The notes under the pieces were generated by a model that saw nothing but the letters and a program-made list of their open reading frames with translations, made no database searches and was not told the origin of the DNA. A program made the position numbers and the translations under genes. Below, piece after piece: positions 33,507 through 42,265 of a stretch of DNA of 64,000 bases (positions are counted from its first letter, which is position 1; every line of letters begins with the position of its first letter). This DNA is from an uncultured Muribaculaceae bacterium (lineage in GTDB: Bacteria > Bacteroidota > Bacteroidia > Bacteroidales > Muribaculaceae): assembly GCA_910579035.1 (NCBI GenBank), contig CAJTSR010000014.1, positions 1 to 64,000 of the forward strand, written 5' to 3'.

Positions 33507-33553
33507 TTTTAGTTACCGCAGCCCCGGGGGCCGCGATATATCGCGACCCTACA
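33507..33553 (-). repeat. Dispersed palindromic repeat core, copy B, inside the fimbrial operon
   Basis: Reverse orientation of the 47-bp core; 46 of 47 bases match copy A. Flanked on both sides by ATTCCTC-like heptamers (33475-33506 and 33561-33585). In the operon mRNA the palindrome folds into an 11-bp-arm hairpin with one mismatch. It occupies the 221-bp gap between the major subunit and the anchor gene, the only large gap within the operon. A second small hairpin, GTTTTCG-CTA-CGAAAAC, lies at 33605-33621. Confidence 0.9.
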
Positions 33554-33652
33554 TTACAAATTCCTCATTCCTCCCTCCTCATTTTTTTAAGCTGAAATCA
33601 CCGAGTTTTCGCTACGAAAACCTCCATATATACAGATAAACCAATCCACACG

Positions 33653-34699
33653 ATGAAGATCAACGCCATAATCACCAAGGCCGTATGTGCCGCCGCGCTC
33701 TTTGCGGCAGCCTCCTGCAACAGCCTTATCTACGACTACGAGGGCGACTGCGACCCTCACTACAAGGCTCGCTTCGTTTTCGACATGAACCTGCACTGGG
33801 CCGACGCCTTTCCCCACGAAGTCAATGCCGTGACCCTCTACCTCATCGACCCGGCCACAGGCGACATCGTATGGCAGAAAAGTGAGAGCGGCGAAGCACT
33901 CAAGACCGGCGAATACATGATGGACCTCGACGTCGATCCCGGCCAGTACCGCCTTATGGCATGGTGCGGCGAAGGTGTGGGCGAAGACTTCATAGTGCCC
34001 GACGCCGACCACCACACAGGGCTGACCTGCACACTGAAGCGCGACAGGATTGATGGCGGCCCCGCCTCGGCCGTGATACGCCGCGACATCAAGCGCCTCT
34101 ACCACGGCGCCATACGCGACGAGCAAGGCAATCTGGCCACCCAGACATTCCCCGACGACGAAGGCACCTACATATACACCATACCCCTTATCAAGGACAC
34201 CAACGACGTCAACATAGTGCTCCAGCATCTTTCGGGCAAGACTATCGACAAGGACGACTTCACTTTCACAATCACCGACTGCAACGGCTCGATGGACTGG
34301 GACAACAGCCTCCTCGACGACGAGATGCTCACCTACTACGCCCACCACAAATCGGCAGGCACGGCAGGCATAGGCGGCGGCGACTCCAACCCCGAAGGCC
34401 GAGCCATAACCTCGGTGAGCGCCTGCGTGGCAGAGCATACCGTGGCACGCCTCGTCAAAGGGCAGGACATGCGCGTGAAGATATACAACAAACGAGGCGA
34501 AACGAGTGTAGACATTCCCCTGATCGACTACGCCCTCATGGTAAAAAGCGCGCACTACGCCGACATCTCCGATCAGGAATTCCTTGACCGTCAGGACAAA
34601 TACGACATGGTGTTCTTCCTCGACGAAGACGGCAACTGGCAAACGGCGCATATCTACATACTGTCGTGGAAAATCGTAATCCAAAATACCGACCTCTGA
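33653..34699 (+). CDS. FimB/Mfa2-family fimbrial anchor lipoprotein
   Basis: 348 residues; signal peptide with lipobox AAASC (Cys22) followed by NSLIYDYEGDCDPHYKARFVFDMNLHWADAF, a typical opening for FimB/Mfa2 proteins. The N-terminal strands and the segment YRLMAWCGEGVGEDF fit the family. In Porphyromonas the Mfa2 protein caps and anchors the base of the fimbria in the outer membrane and limits its length. Unusually, its C-terminus (IYILSWKIVIQNTDL) is nearly the same as that of the major subunit upstream. The next gene starts within its stop codon (TGATG), so the two are translationally coupled. Confidence 0.85.
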   Translation: MKINAIITKAVCAAALFAAASCNSLIYDYEGDCDPHYKARFVFDMNLHWADAFPHEVNAVTLYLIDPATGDIVWQKSESGEALKTGEYMMDLDVDPGQYRLMAWCGEGVGEDFIVPDADHHTGLTCTLKRDRIDGGPASAVIRRDIKRLYHGAIRDEQGNLATQTFPDDEGTYIYTIPLIKDTNDVNIVLQHLSGKTIDKDDFTFTITDCNGSMDWDNSLLDDEMLTYYAHHKSAGTAGIGGGDSNPEGRAITSVSACVAEHTVARLVKGQDMRVKIYNKRGETSVDIPLIDYALMVKSAHYADISDQEFLDRQDKYDMVFFLDEDGNWQTAHIYILSWKIVIQNTDL

Positions 34700-36201
34700 T
34701 GACAAAGACCTTTCTCCACTATATCTGCGCGGCATCGCTGCTATTGGGGGCATCGGCCTGCTCCTCATCCGGAGCCGACGAACCGACGCCGGACGGCGGC
34801 AGCCAGCTGCCCTGCCATATGAGCGTGGTGCTGGTGCTTGCCGACCAAGCGTCGGGAAACGCCACTCCCGAAGGCGACTACGATGCCGGGCAAGGCTACG
34901 AGAACTACATAGACCTGCGCCTGCCCGCCCCCGACATCAAGCTCTCGCTCTTTGAAACCGACAACACCTATGCCGGCGACATAGCCAATCCCGTGGTGAC
35001 AAGCATGGACTACGACGGTAAAGGCTCCAAGACATACCTGCTCGAATTCGACCTCAGCGAGGAGTTCTACAATAAGTTCAACGGCCGCTCCTTCAAGCTT
35101 ATGATGCTGGCCAACTTCAACCACCGGTTCCCCTCAGCCTATACCACCCTCACTGCCATCGGCGACAAAGGGCGCAGGTACACGGCCAAAGACCTGCCCG
35201 GCCCCGTGCTGCAGCAGGAAGACAAGATAGCGATGTACGGCGTGAGCCAGTACGACAACGTGGCTTTCGAGGCCGGCGCGCGCATATCGCTCGGCAAGCT
35301 CCACCTTATCCGCGCCCTTGCCAAGGTAGAGGTATTCGACTCCGAGGCGTCCACCATGCCCATACAGACAGTGGAGCTGACACGCCACAACACCCTCTCC
35401 TACTCCGTCCCTGAAGGCGTGCTACACCAGAACGACTATGTAAAGGGCAGCTACGACGATGATTACATAGCCCACGTCACTACCGACGCGGCATATGAAA
35501 CCGCCGGCCCGGTACCGTTCAGCTACACCGAAGTCGACGGAAAGCGCCACTACATAATCTACGTTCCGGAATACGCCAATCTTGGCGCCGACGGCAACCC
35601 GCGCCCCGAGGCCGAGCGCGCCCGGCTCAGGGTAAGCTATAGCGACGACCGCATTTTCTACGTCGAGTTCCGACGCTCCGACAGCAGCCCGTTCCTCGAC
35701 ATAAGCCGCAACGTGTGGTATCGATTCGCGCTCAACCGCAAAGACGCCCAGATGAGTGTCGAAACGCAGGTTGTGCCTTACGACGAAAAGAACCTCAACA
35801 TAGGCTTCGGACTCAATTCGGGCCTCAACCTCGTTCCGATTATGGACAGCAACGGCAGGGTGGTATACTATTACGACCCCGCCACCGGCGACTACTACGG
35901 CCCCGACCGCAAGACAAAAATACCCAACCCATATATCGACCGCGACCCGGTGACGGGCTGGAACCTGTCGCGCGACATTAACGGCCGATTTGTATGCTAC
36001 CACGACACCAAGAACGGCAAATTCTACGGCTGGGACAAAAAAACCGAGATTCTGCAGCCAACAGCCAATATCGACCCGGAAACGGGCTGGTACACCATAA
36101 TCCGAGCAGCCGACAATGTGATACTGTACTATTACGACCAGAACGCATCTGTATGGTACATGCCCGACAAGACAACCAAAGTCGAAGAACCATTCAAATA
36201 A
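34699..36201 (+). CDS. Fimbrial lipoprotein with a C-terminal triple aromatic repeat
   Basis: 500 residues starting MTKTFLHYICAASLL; lipobox ASAC (Cys21). I use the ATG overlapping the upstream stop rather than the in-frame ATG 33 bp earlier, which lies inside the upstream gene and spoils the signal peptide. Residues 1-380 look like a FimB/Mfa2-type minor fimbrillin (ISLGKLHLIRALAKVEVFD; FLDISRNVWYRFALNRKDAQM). Residues about 385-500 are three tandem copies of a roughly 43-residue unit with pattern NGRVVYYYD..TG.YYG.D.KT.I and TGW..; the third copy is shortened. I do not recognise this module. It may be a glycan- or protein-binding tip element. Certain about the repeats; function open. Confidence 0.75.
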   Translation: MTKTFLHYICAASLLLGASACSSSGADEPTPDGGSQLPCHMSVVLVLADQASGNATPEGDYDAGQGYENYIDLRLPAPDIKLSLFETDNTYAGDIANPVVTSMDYDGKGSKTYLLEFDLSEEFYNKFNGRSFKLMMLANFNHRFPSAYTTLTAIGDKGRRYTAKDLPGPVLQQEDKIAMYGVSQYDNVAFEAGARISLGKLHLIRALAKVEVFDSEASTMPIQTVELTRHNTLSYSVPEGVLHQNDYVKGSYDDDYIAHVTTDAAYETAGPVPFSYTEVDGKRHYIIYVPEYANLGADGNPRPEAERARLRVSYSDDRIFYVEFRRSDSSPFLDISRNVWYRFALNRKDAQMSVETQVVPYDEKNLNIGFGLNSGLNLVPIMDSNGRVVYYYDPATGDYYGPDRKTKIPNPYIDRDPVTGWNLSRDINGRFVCYHDTKNGKFYGWDKKTEILQPTANIDPETGWYTIIRAADNVILYYYDQNASVWYMPDKTTKVEEPFK

Positions 36202-36208
36202 CTGAGCC

Positions 36209-39200
36209 ATGACCAGAATATACTCTATCATACTCGGCATCGCGGTCTGGGCCGTGTCAATGGCACTGTCGGGCTGCACCGATGATTTCAGATTCGACCC
36301 AGAAGGCGAAATCGACGGCAGCACACGCTCCGTGGGTGTGTGCGTGGCTTTCGAGCCGAACGCCGAGTCGCAGGTCGCCTCGCGCTCCGCCTCGGGCCAG
36401 TCGATACAGGACATCAACACCCTGCGAATGCTCATATACGACACCGAGGGAAAACTCATATACGACTATACCGCGTACAAGGACAACAAGGGCGGCCACG
36501 AGCCTGACGTAATCACCAACGAGGCATACGACGGCAAATCCGACAACCGCCTCCCCGAGGAAATCGACCTTCAGGACAAGGCAGCCGGCAAACTGACCTA
36601 TGACCTCAAGATACGCACAGGCAAATACTATATCTACGCCGTAGCCAATGCCGACGACCTCACAACAGCCGAAATCGACACCCGCGAAAAACTCAAGGCC
36701 GTAAAAAGGATATGGAACAACGACCCGTCGCACATGAGCGAGAACAGCGAGATGTTCGGCATATTCTCCACCAAGCCCAACCGGAAGGCTTCGGACGACT
36801 CGCCCGTAACCATATCGAACACAACCCAGAACCTGCATTGCTGGATTCGCCGCCTGGCATCGAAGGTAACGGTGGCTTTCGATGGCTCAGAGCTGTTCGA
36901 CAACGTGCAGATATTCATCGAGAACATAGCTATCCGCGACATACCCCGCAGCTGTACCCTCGGAATGCCCAACAAGGTAGGCGAAGGCCTCTCCGGCACA
37001 GAGGCCGAAGTGGAGTCACTGCTCTACCCGCTCGGCGACACAGTGTTCATTCAGGACGTTCACGAATCAGGCAAGACGATAGTGCCAGAGAACTTCTACC
37101 ACATATGCAACGGCGCACACCCCTACCTGGGCATAGGAGCCGACGGAAACGACCCTGCGATTATCGACAAATACCACGCTCCGGCGGCAAAATCGCTGTT
37201 TTTCTACGAAAACTTGCAAGGAACAGGCAAGGACAAGCGCCAGGATGCCGACGGCGACAACAAGCTCGACCACCCCGGCCTGTCGCCCGACGACCCATAC
37301 TATAAGCTCAAGGACGACAAACCGTTCGGCTCATATATCGAGGTGAAAGGCTGGTACCGATGCGTGGCTCCCGACCAGCACGTGAGCGAAGGCCCTATCA
37401 CCTACCGCTTCATGCTCGGCAAAGACGAAACTACCGACTATAACGCCGAGCGCAACACCCACTACAAGCTCACCCTCTGCTTCAAAGGCTACGGCAACGA
37501 CGCCGACTGGCATATAGAATACAAGGAGAGCCGCGAAATCCAAGTATCGACGCCTATGTACATTTCCTATCTCTACAACAAGAAGATGATGGCAAATGTG
37601 AAAATCACGGGCAAGATGGAAAAAGGATACCGCCTGCGCGCCACTATCAAAGATTGCAGCTGGCGTCCGTGGGGCGACGGCTCCAATTCGTTCCCGACAC
37701 CAATGAAAGAGGCTTATACCAGCACGCCCACCTATAACGACGGCCCGTGGAACAGCTTCCTCTCGCTCCACCAGACCAACACAATCAAGCTCGAACAGCC
37801 GGGTTGGGAAGGCGCTCCGTCCAACAAATTCGACGCCAAACAGTGCATCGACTACAACAGGCAATACTACACAGACAACAGCAAGGGCGAACGATTCTAC
37901 GAGGTCGAACCGCAAAGCAACGGCTACGACAGCAATGCCGTGGGCGCGTCTGGAATGTACTTCGTGCAGGAATTGGCCAACGACGGCATTGCCACGACGG
38001 CGCGCATGTTCTCCATACCGCTGTTCACGCGTGCAAAGGAACTTATGACCAAAACCGGCTTCACCGGCAACAACCCCTACACGTCCTATCCTCGCAACTC
38101 CACCATAGAGCTGTGCGTGGTAGACGCATCGGGCAAAGTCGTGCCTGATTTTGAACCGGTAAGCATCAACGTAATCCAAGTACGCCGCATTATCAACCCC
38201 AAAGGCGTGTGGCGCAAATCGGGCAGCACCGAGGGTTTCCACGTGCAGCTTGCCCGCATAGTCGAATACGGCGACGATGGCTTCCAGCCATTCAAATCCG
38301 AAGGCAAGTGGAGCGCCGAGGTAATATCGTCCGGAGCTTCGCCTATAACCCTGACAAGCACACCTGCGGGCAGTGGCAGCGGCAATGCAAGCCAAAACGG
38401 CGTATACCGCATCGAAGGCGAGTCGGAACACCCCATCGACTTCCGCATAAACTTCAACGGCACCGACGGCTGCGCCATAGTGCGTGTGCGCTACCACAAC
38501 TATACCTGCGAGCACGACATCTACTGCCGCGAGGGCTACGCCCCGATAGATATTACGGGAGAGGGCAAGCAGTGGTGGCCGTCGTACAATGTGGACCACT
38601 TCGTCAACGGCAGGGCCGAATACACCAAATCGCCGCTGCAGGAAGGCTCGCTGTTCCGCCGCGAGAACTACACCGCCATACTCGCCTCGAACAACCACAA
38701 ATACGGTCTGGGCGTCGCTCCCGGCACTTTCGACGTGATAAATCCTGACGGTACCCGGGGCACAGCGACATGGAGCGGCATCACCCCTTCTGTAAATACA
38801 CAGGCACAAGCCGACGGACAGACCTACAGCCGCTGGACCATCACCAACCCGGACGAACACATCGCCACGGGCGCGGACTTCTACACACTTATAGCAAAGA
38901 ATGCCAACGATATCACCTTCCACATTAACAAGGCTTACGGAGTGCTGTACGGCGACGGCGCCACCGAAACACAGATGACTACCGACGCGGCCTACGGCTA
39001 TGACAGGACAGACGGCGCCGACGACCCGCGCGGCATGAGAGGCGTGTTTGTGTTCAACTCGGAAAACTGCCGACAAACCTTCTTCCCGATAGGTTTCAGC
39101 GGCTACGGCCACCGCAAGTCAGCGGGCGGATGGGCAAACAACGATCCCGACGGCGCACTTCGATATGCTAGCCGCAGCGAAGCTATGGCAAGCGGTCTTG

Positions 39201-39469
39201 ATTTAACGCCGCTGTTTTTGGACCTCTACCGCCGCCCCGGCGCTGTGTACTGGCTTGAGCACCTGTATAACCCGATGCCTACTATAGCCAATAGTTCGGG
39301 CAATTCCTACCAAGACAACTCTAAATCCTGCGCTTTCGATATGAACTTCTTCACTATGAGCTTCGAAGGCTATGGGGGACTTGACGCCGTTCCCGCCGCA
39401 GATGCAGCCAGAAGCCACGGCTGCTTCATACGCACGGTGAGATCTACCCCCCCACCGTTAAAATACTGA
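36209..39469 (+). CDS. Large fimbrial lipoprotein, probable minor or tip subunit (DUF4906-like)
   Basis: 1086 residues; lipobox ALSGC (Cys23). The N-terminal third has minor-fimbrillin features (DINTLRMLIYDTEGKLIYDYTAY; RRLASKVTVAFDGSELFDNVQIFIENIAIRDIPRSC), matching the large DUF4906-type proteins next to FimB/Mfa2 genes. The rest is beta-rich with many aromatic and Gly residues and no recognised enzyme motif. The C-terminal GCFIRTVRS fits the usual ending of these proteins; after it comes TPPPLKY, encoded over a run of seven C at 39447-39453. Slippage there would only alter the last few residues. Likely accessory or tip subunit of the fimbria. Begins 7 bp after the previous gene. Confidence 0.75.
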   Translation: MTRIYSIILGIAVWAVSMALSGCTDDFRFDPEGEIDGSTRSVGVCVAFEPNAESQVASRSASGQSIQDINTLRMLIYDTEGKLIYDYTAYKDNKGGHEPDVITNEAYDGKSDNRLPEEIDLQDKAAGKLTYDLKIRTGKYYIYAVANADDLTTAEIDTREKLKAVKRIWNNDPSHMSENSEMFGIFSTKPNRKASDDSPVTISNTTQNLHCWIRRLASKVTVAFDGSELFDNVQIFIENIAIRDIPRSCTLGMPNKVGEGLSGTEAEVESLLYPLGDTVFIQDVHESGKTIVPENFYHICNGAHPYLGIGADGNDPAIIDKYHAPAAKSLFFYENLQGTGKDKRQDADGDNKLDHPGLSPDDPYYKLKDDKPFGSYIEVKGWYRCVAPDQHVSEGPITYRFMLGKDETTDYNAERNTHYKLTLCFKGYGNDADWHIEYKESREIQVSTPMYISYLYNKKMMANVKITGKMEKGYRLRATIKDCSWRPWGDGSNSFPTPMKEAYTSTPTYNDGPWNSFLSLHQTNTIKLEQPGWEGAPSNKFDAKQCIDYNRQYYTDNSKGERFYEVEPQSNGYDSNAVGASGMYFVQELANDGIATTARMFSIPLFTRAKELMTKTGFTGNNPYTSYPRNSTIELCVVDASGKVVPDFEPVSINVIQVRRIINPKGVWRKSGSTEGFHVQLARIVEYGDDGFQPFKSEGKWSAEVISSGASPITLTSTPAGSGSGNASQNGVYRIEGESEHPIDFRINFNGTDGCAIVRVRYHNYTCEHDIYCREGYAPIDITGEGKQWWPSYNVDHFVNGRAEYTKSPLQEGSLFRRENYTAILASNNHKYGLGVAPGTFDVINPDGTRGTATWSGITPSVNTQAQADGQTYSRWTITNPDEHIATGADFYTLIAKNANDITFHINKAYGVLYGDGATETQMTTDAAYGYDRTDGADDPRGMRGVFVFNSENCRQTFFPIGFSGYGHRKSAGGWANNDPDGALRYASRSEAMASGLDLTPLFLDLYRRPGAVYWLEHLYNPMPTIANSSGNSYQDNSKSCAFDMNFFTMSFEGYGGLDAVPAADAARSHGCFIRTVRSTPPPLKY

Positions 39470-39491
39470 TTCTCAGAATACTAAAAACTCT

Positions 39492-41015
39492 ATGTTCCGT
39501 AATTGCCTGATAGCTGCGCTATCGGTGCTGATTACGGGATGTAGCAGCACCGACGGGCCGGTTCCGCCCGAAGAAAACAGCGGTGACTATCTGCGCCTGT
39601 CGCTGGTAATGAGCGAGGCATCGCGCGCCGAAAGCCATCCCGACGAAACAGCCCTCGACGCCGAAAACGGCGTTTCCGACATAACGGTGTTCTTTTTCAA
39701 CGGCGCAGCGGGAGTCAATTCCGCCGCCATAACACCCTTTTTCAAGGCCATATACGTCGACAAAGGCTTCATAAGGACGGCCAATTCGATAAAGGTCGAT
39801 GTGCCCATCGGCGAAGAATACGAATTTCTCGACGGCGACCGCATAGCCGTGGCCGTAAACATGGGCGACCTGAGCGGGTTTGCCTCTCTCGGCGACTTGC
39901 AGCAGCACATACCTGCGGCAGCGTGGCAGTCACTGTCGCAAGGCTCGCCTTCGGGCTGCTCGCGCTTCACAATGGCATCGGCCTACGACACCGACGGCGC
40001 CATCTACCGCCAACCCGACGTCGAAGGAAAGAAACGCTACACGGCGAGCGCGAGCGTGGAGCGCACCTGCGCCCGCATCGACCTCGGCTATGACGCCGCC
40101 CAGGAAAAAGCCGCATACATCGAATATTCCTCCACGGCCAAAGGCAACGGCATTGCGGAGAACGGGCGCGTGCACCTCTACGGACTGTCGCCTGTCAATG
40201 CGATGCAACAGCCGTCGTACGCGCTCAAACGCGTAAGCAACGGCCTCTCCGACGATTATTCCTGCTTCGACACCTGGCACTACACCGGCACCCTCCCCAA
40301 AGACGGCGCCAGGCCCGCCGCATACGTCATAGAGCCGCACACAGCCGCCAAAACGGCCCGGGCTGCCGTGGCTGCCGACTGGTACGGCGGCACAGCGTCC
40401 GCAACGCTCTCGAAATCAGCGTGGGACTCCGACCTGAACATAGCCACGCTGCTGCGCGACGACAAAATAAAGTTCGCAGCCGACGGCGGTCGAGCCGTCG
40501 TGGTATCATACACCAACGAAAACACCCAGCACTACAGCGCCCACAGCAAGAAATGGCTCACGGGGCTGCTGCTCCGCGCCGTCTTCGTGCCTAAGACTGT
40601 ATATTCCGACGGCTCGGCCACAACACCCGCCGCCTACACCGCCGGACAGACATTCTACCGCTACCGCCCTACCGACAGCAGCACCTCCGAAGACGAGCGC
40701 GTGCTATACTTTGCAAGCGCCGACGCCGCCAGTGCATATTCAGCCGCCCACCCCGCCGACGGCGCCGAAATCACGGAATACGCGCAGGGACGCTGCTTCT
40801 ACCATATGTGGCTGCGCCATACTGTAGAGGAGCGCGACCCGGCCATAGTGTTCCCCATGGAGTACGGCATAGTGCGCAACCATGTGTACCGGGTGCGTTT
40901 CAACTTCCACGGCGCCGGAACACCCACGCCCGACATCGAAGGTCCTGAAAACGCCGAGGCCGCCATATATGTAAGGCCCTGGAATGTATTCCGCCACGAG
41001 CAAATCATACTCTGA
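39492..41015 (+). CDS. Second fimbrillin-like lipoprotein (FimA/Mfa1-type)
   Basis: 507 residues; lipobox LITGC (Cys17). N-terminal pattern LRLSLVMSEASRAESHPDETALDAENGVSDITVFFFNG is typical of Bacteroidales fimbrillins, with an Arg (SRAE) placed for processing. The C-terminus YGIVRNHVYRVRFNFHGAGTPTPDIEGPENAEAAIYVRPWNVFRHEQIIL has the RNHxYxV motif and a final strand like those of Mfa1-type subunits. It is the same size class as the first fimbrillin but clearly divergent from it, so it may be an alternative or accessory shaft subunit. Separated by 22 bp from the gene before and 5 bp from the gene after. Confidence 0.8.
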   Translation: MFRNCLIAALSVLITGCSSTDGPVPPEENSGDYLRLSLVMSEASRAESHPDETALDAENGVSDITVFFFNGAAGVNSAAITPFFKAIYVDKGFIRTANSIKVDVPIGEEYEFLDGDRIAVAVNMGDLSGFASLGDLQQHIPAAAWQSLSQGSPSGCSRFTMASAYDTDGAIYRQPDVEGKKRYTASASVERTCARIDLGYDAAQEKAAYIEYSSTAKGNGIAENGRVHLYGLSPVNAMQQPSYALKRVSNGLSDDYSCFDTWHYTGTLPKDGARPAAYVIEPHTAAKTARAAVAADWYGGTASATLSKSAWDSDLNIATLLRDDKIKFAADGGRAVVVSYTNENTQHYSAHSKKWLTGLLLRAVFVPKTVYSDGSATTPAAYTAGQTFYRYRPTDSSTSEDERVLYFASADAASAYSAAHPADGAEITEYAQGRCFYHMWLRHTVEERDPAIVFPMEYGIVRNHVYRVRFNFHGAGTPTPDIEGPENAEAAIYVRPWNVFRHEQIIL

Positions 41016-41020
41016 CACCT

Positions 41021-42265
41021 ATGAAAACCAGTCATATCAGCATACTAACAGCCATAATTGCGCTTATATGCAGCGCCTGCTCGGCCGACGAACCACGCCC
41101 CGCCGACAACACTGCCGCACCCACCCTCACCATCAAGACGCGCGCCCCGCAGGCCGGAGCCTCTGAAAAAGAGCTTATCAACACATGGTGGATAGCCTTG
41201 GTAGATGCCTCGGGGACGGTGAAGCACATATTCGACCGCCCCGCCGACAAGGCCGACGCCACCGACTACGAGGAATTCAAGATGACGATACCGCGCGGCA
41301 CATACACCGTGTATGCCTTCGCCAACATAGCGCGAGGCACCCACGGACTCGACTTCACCATCGGAGCCACGGCGCCCGACCTTTCCAAAAGCACCTGGAG
41401 CGAAGTCGGAGCCATAGGCGACGCCATTCCTATGACGGGCGTGCTGCGCAACGTGGCTTTCAAAGGCGTGGCAAGCGACAACATCACCATCGAGGTTGTG
41501 CGCCTGTGGGGCAAACTGAGCTTCGAGTTTACCACCGACGCCTCGCGGCCCGTTACTGTAAAGAAAATCACCATGACTCCGGCTCTCACCAAGGCCGTAA
41601 GCCTTATGCCGGACTACACCACCCTCGGGAAGGCTCCGAACCTGCCCGAAGGCACGGTCTGCACCGCGCTCGAACACGCGAGCGCCCTAAGCATTGCCAA
41701 GGGCGACGCTGCCGCCACAGAAAGCTTCTATGTGCTTGAGTCAACGGCCAAGTCGCACGCCACGGGACGCTACCCTCTCGCGTTCGACCTCGAATATGCC
41801 GACGGCACCACCCGCACCGTCAGCGCCCTCGCCTACCAGCTCGGACACATCAACCGCAACGACCACGTAATCATTCCCGTGCTGCTTACCGACTGGCTCA
41901 TAGACCTCGACGTGCAATTCTACCCGCCCATCGGGGGCTATCCGGCAGTGATGCTCGAAAGCAAGGGCGAGGAATACTTTGCGAGCTTCGGCTCGTCGGG
42001 CCGCTTCGTGATACGCCCCACCGTGACCACCGCCTCCGGCAGCATCGTGGCCGACAAGGACATCGATATCGCCATAAGCACCTCCGACCCCTCCGGAATA
42101 CTCCGCACCGCGCCCTATCGCGACGAGAAGACCCTTGAAATAATCGGCGAAATCGACACCGACCACCTCGGCACAGCCGTCGTCGACCTCGAAATCAGCA
42201 TCAAAGCCGACGCCCTGCAACACCGCATTCTTCGCAAGTTCTATATCATACGCAAAAACTCATGA
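41021..42265 (+). CDS. Fimbrillin-like lipoprotein, minor subunit
   Basis: 414 residues; signal peptide with a Cys at 17 or 20 as lipobox cysteine (ICSACSADEP). Residue pattern TLTIKTRAPQAG, then strands WWIALVDASGTVKHIFDRP and FKMTIPRGTYTVYAFANIARG, typical of FimB-like or fimbrillin N-terminal domains. A middle segment LWGKLSFEFTTDASRPVTVKKITMTPALTKAVSL is also fimbrillin-like. The C-terminal domain (RFVIRPTVTTASGSIVADKDIDIAISTSDPSG) differs from the others. The stop overlaps the next start by four bases (ATGA). Confidence 0.7.
   Translation: MKTSHISILTAIIALICSACSADEPRPADNTAAPTLTIKTRAPQAGASEKELINTWWIALVDASGTVKHIFDRPADKADATDYEEFKMTIPRGTYTVYAFANIARGTHGLDFTIGATAPDLSKSTWSEVGAIGDAIPMTGVLRNVAFKGVASDNITIEVVRLWGKLSFEFTTDASRPVTVKKITMTPALTKAVSLMPDYTTLGKAPNLPEGTVCTALEHASALSIAKGDAAATESFYVLESTAKSHATGRYPLAFDLEYADGTTRTVSALAYQLGHINRNDHVIIPVLLTDWLIDLDVQFYPPIGGYPAVMLESKGEEYFASFGSSGRFVIRPTVTTASGSIVADKDIDIAISTSDPSGILRTAPYRDEKTLEIIGEIDTDHLGTAVVDLEISIKADALQHRILRKFYIIRKNS

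Noticed and set aside
33587..34768. A 393-codon minus-strand frame opposite the FimB/Mfa2-type gene
   Set aside because: It has no signal or family motif and lies antisense to a clear lipoprotein gene within the operon.
37331..39112. A 593-codon minus-strand frame inside the 1086-residue fimbrial gene
   Set aside because: The plus-strand gene has signal peptide, lipobox and operon context. The reverse frame is Val/Ala-rich without motifs.
36209..39469. Frameshift or pseudogene in the large fimbrial gene because of its odd C-terminus and C7 tract
   Set aside because: The frame is intact over 1086 codons and reaches the usual family ending (CFIRTVR) before the tract; the few extra residues do not suggest damage.
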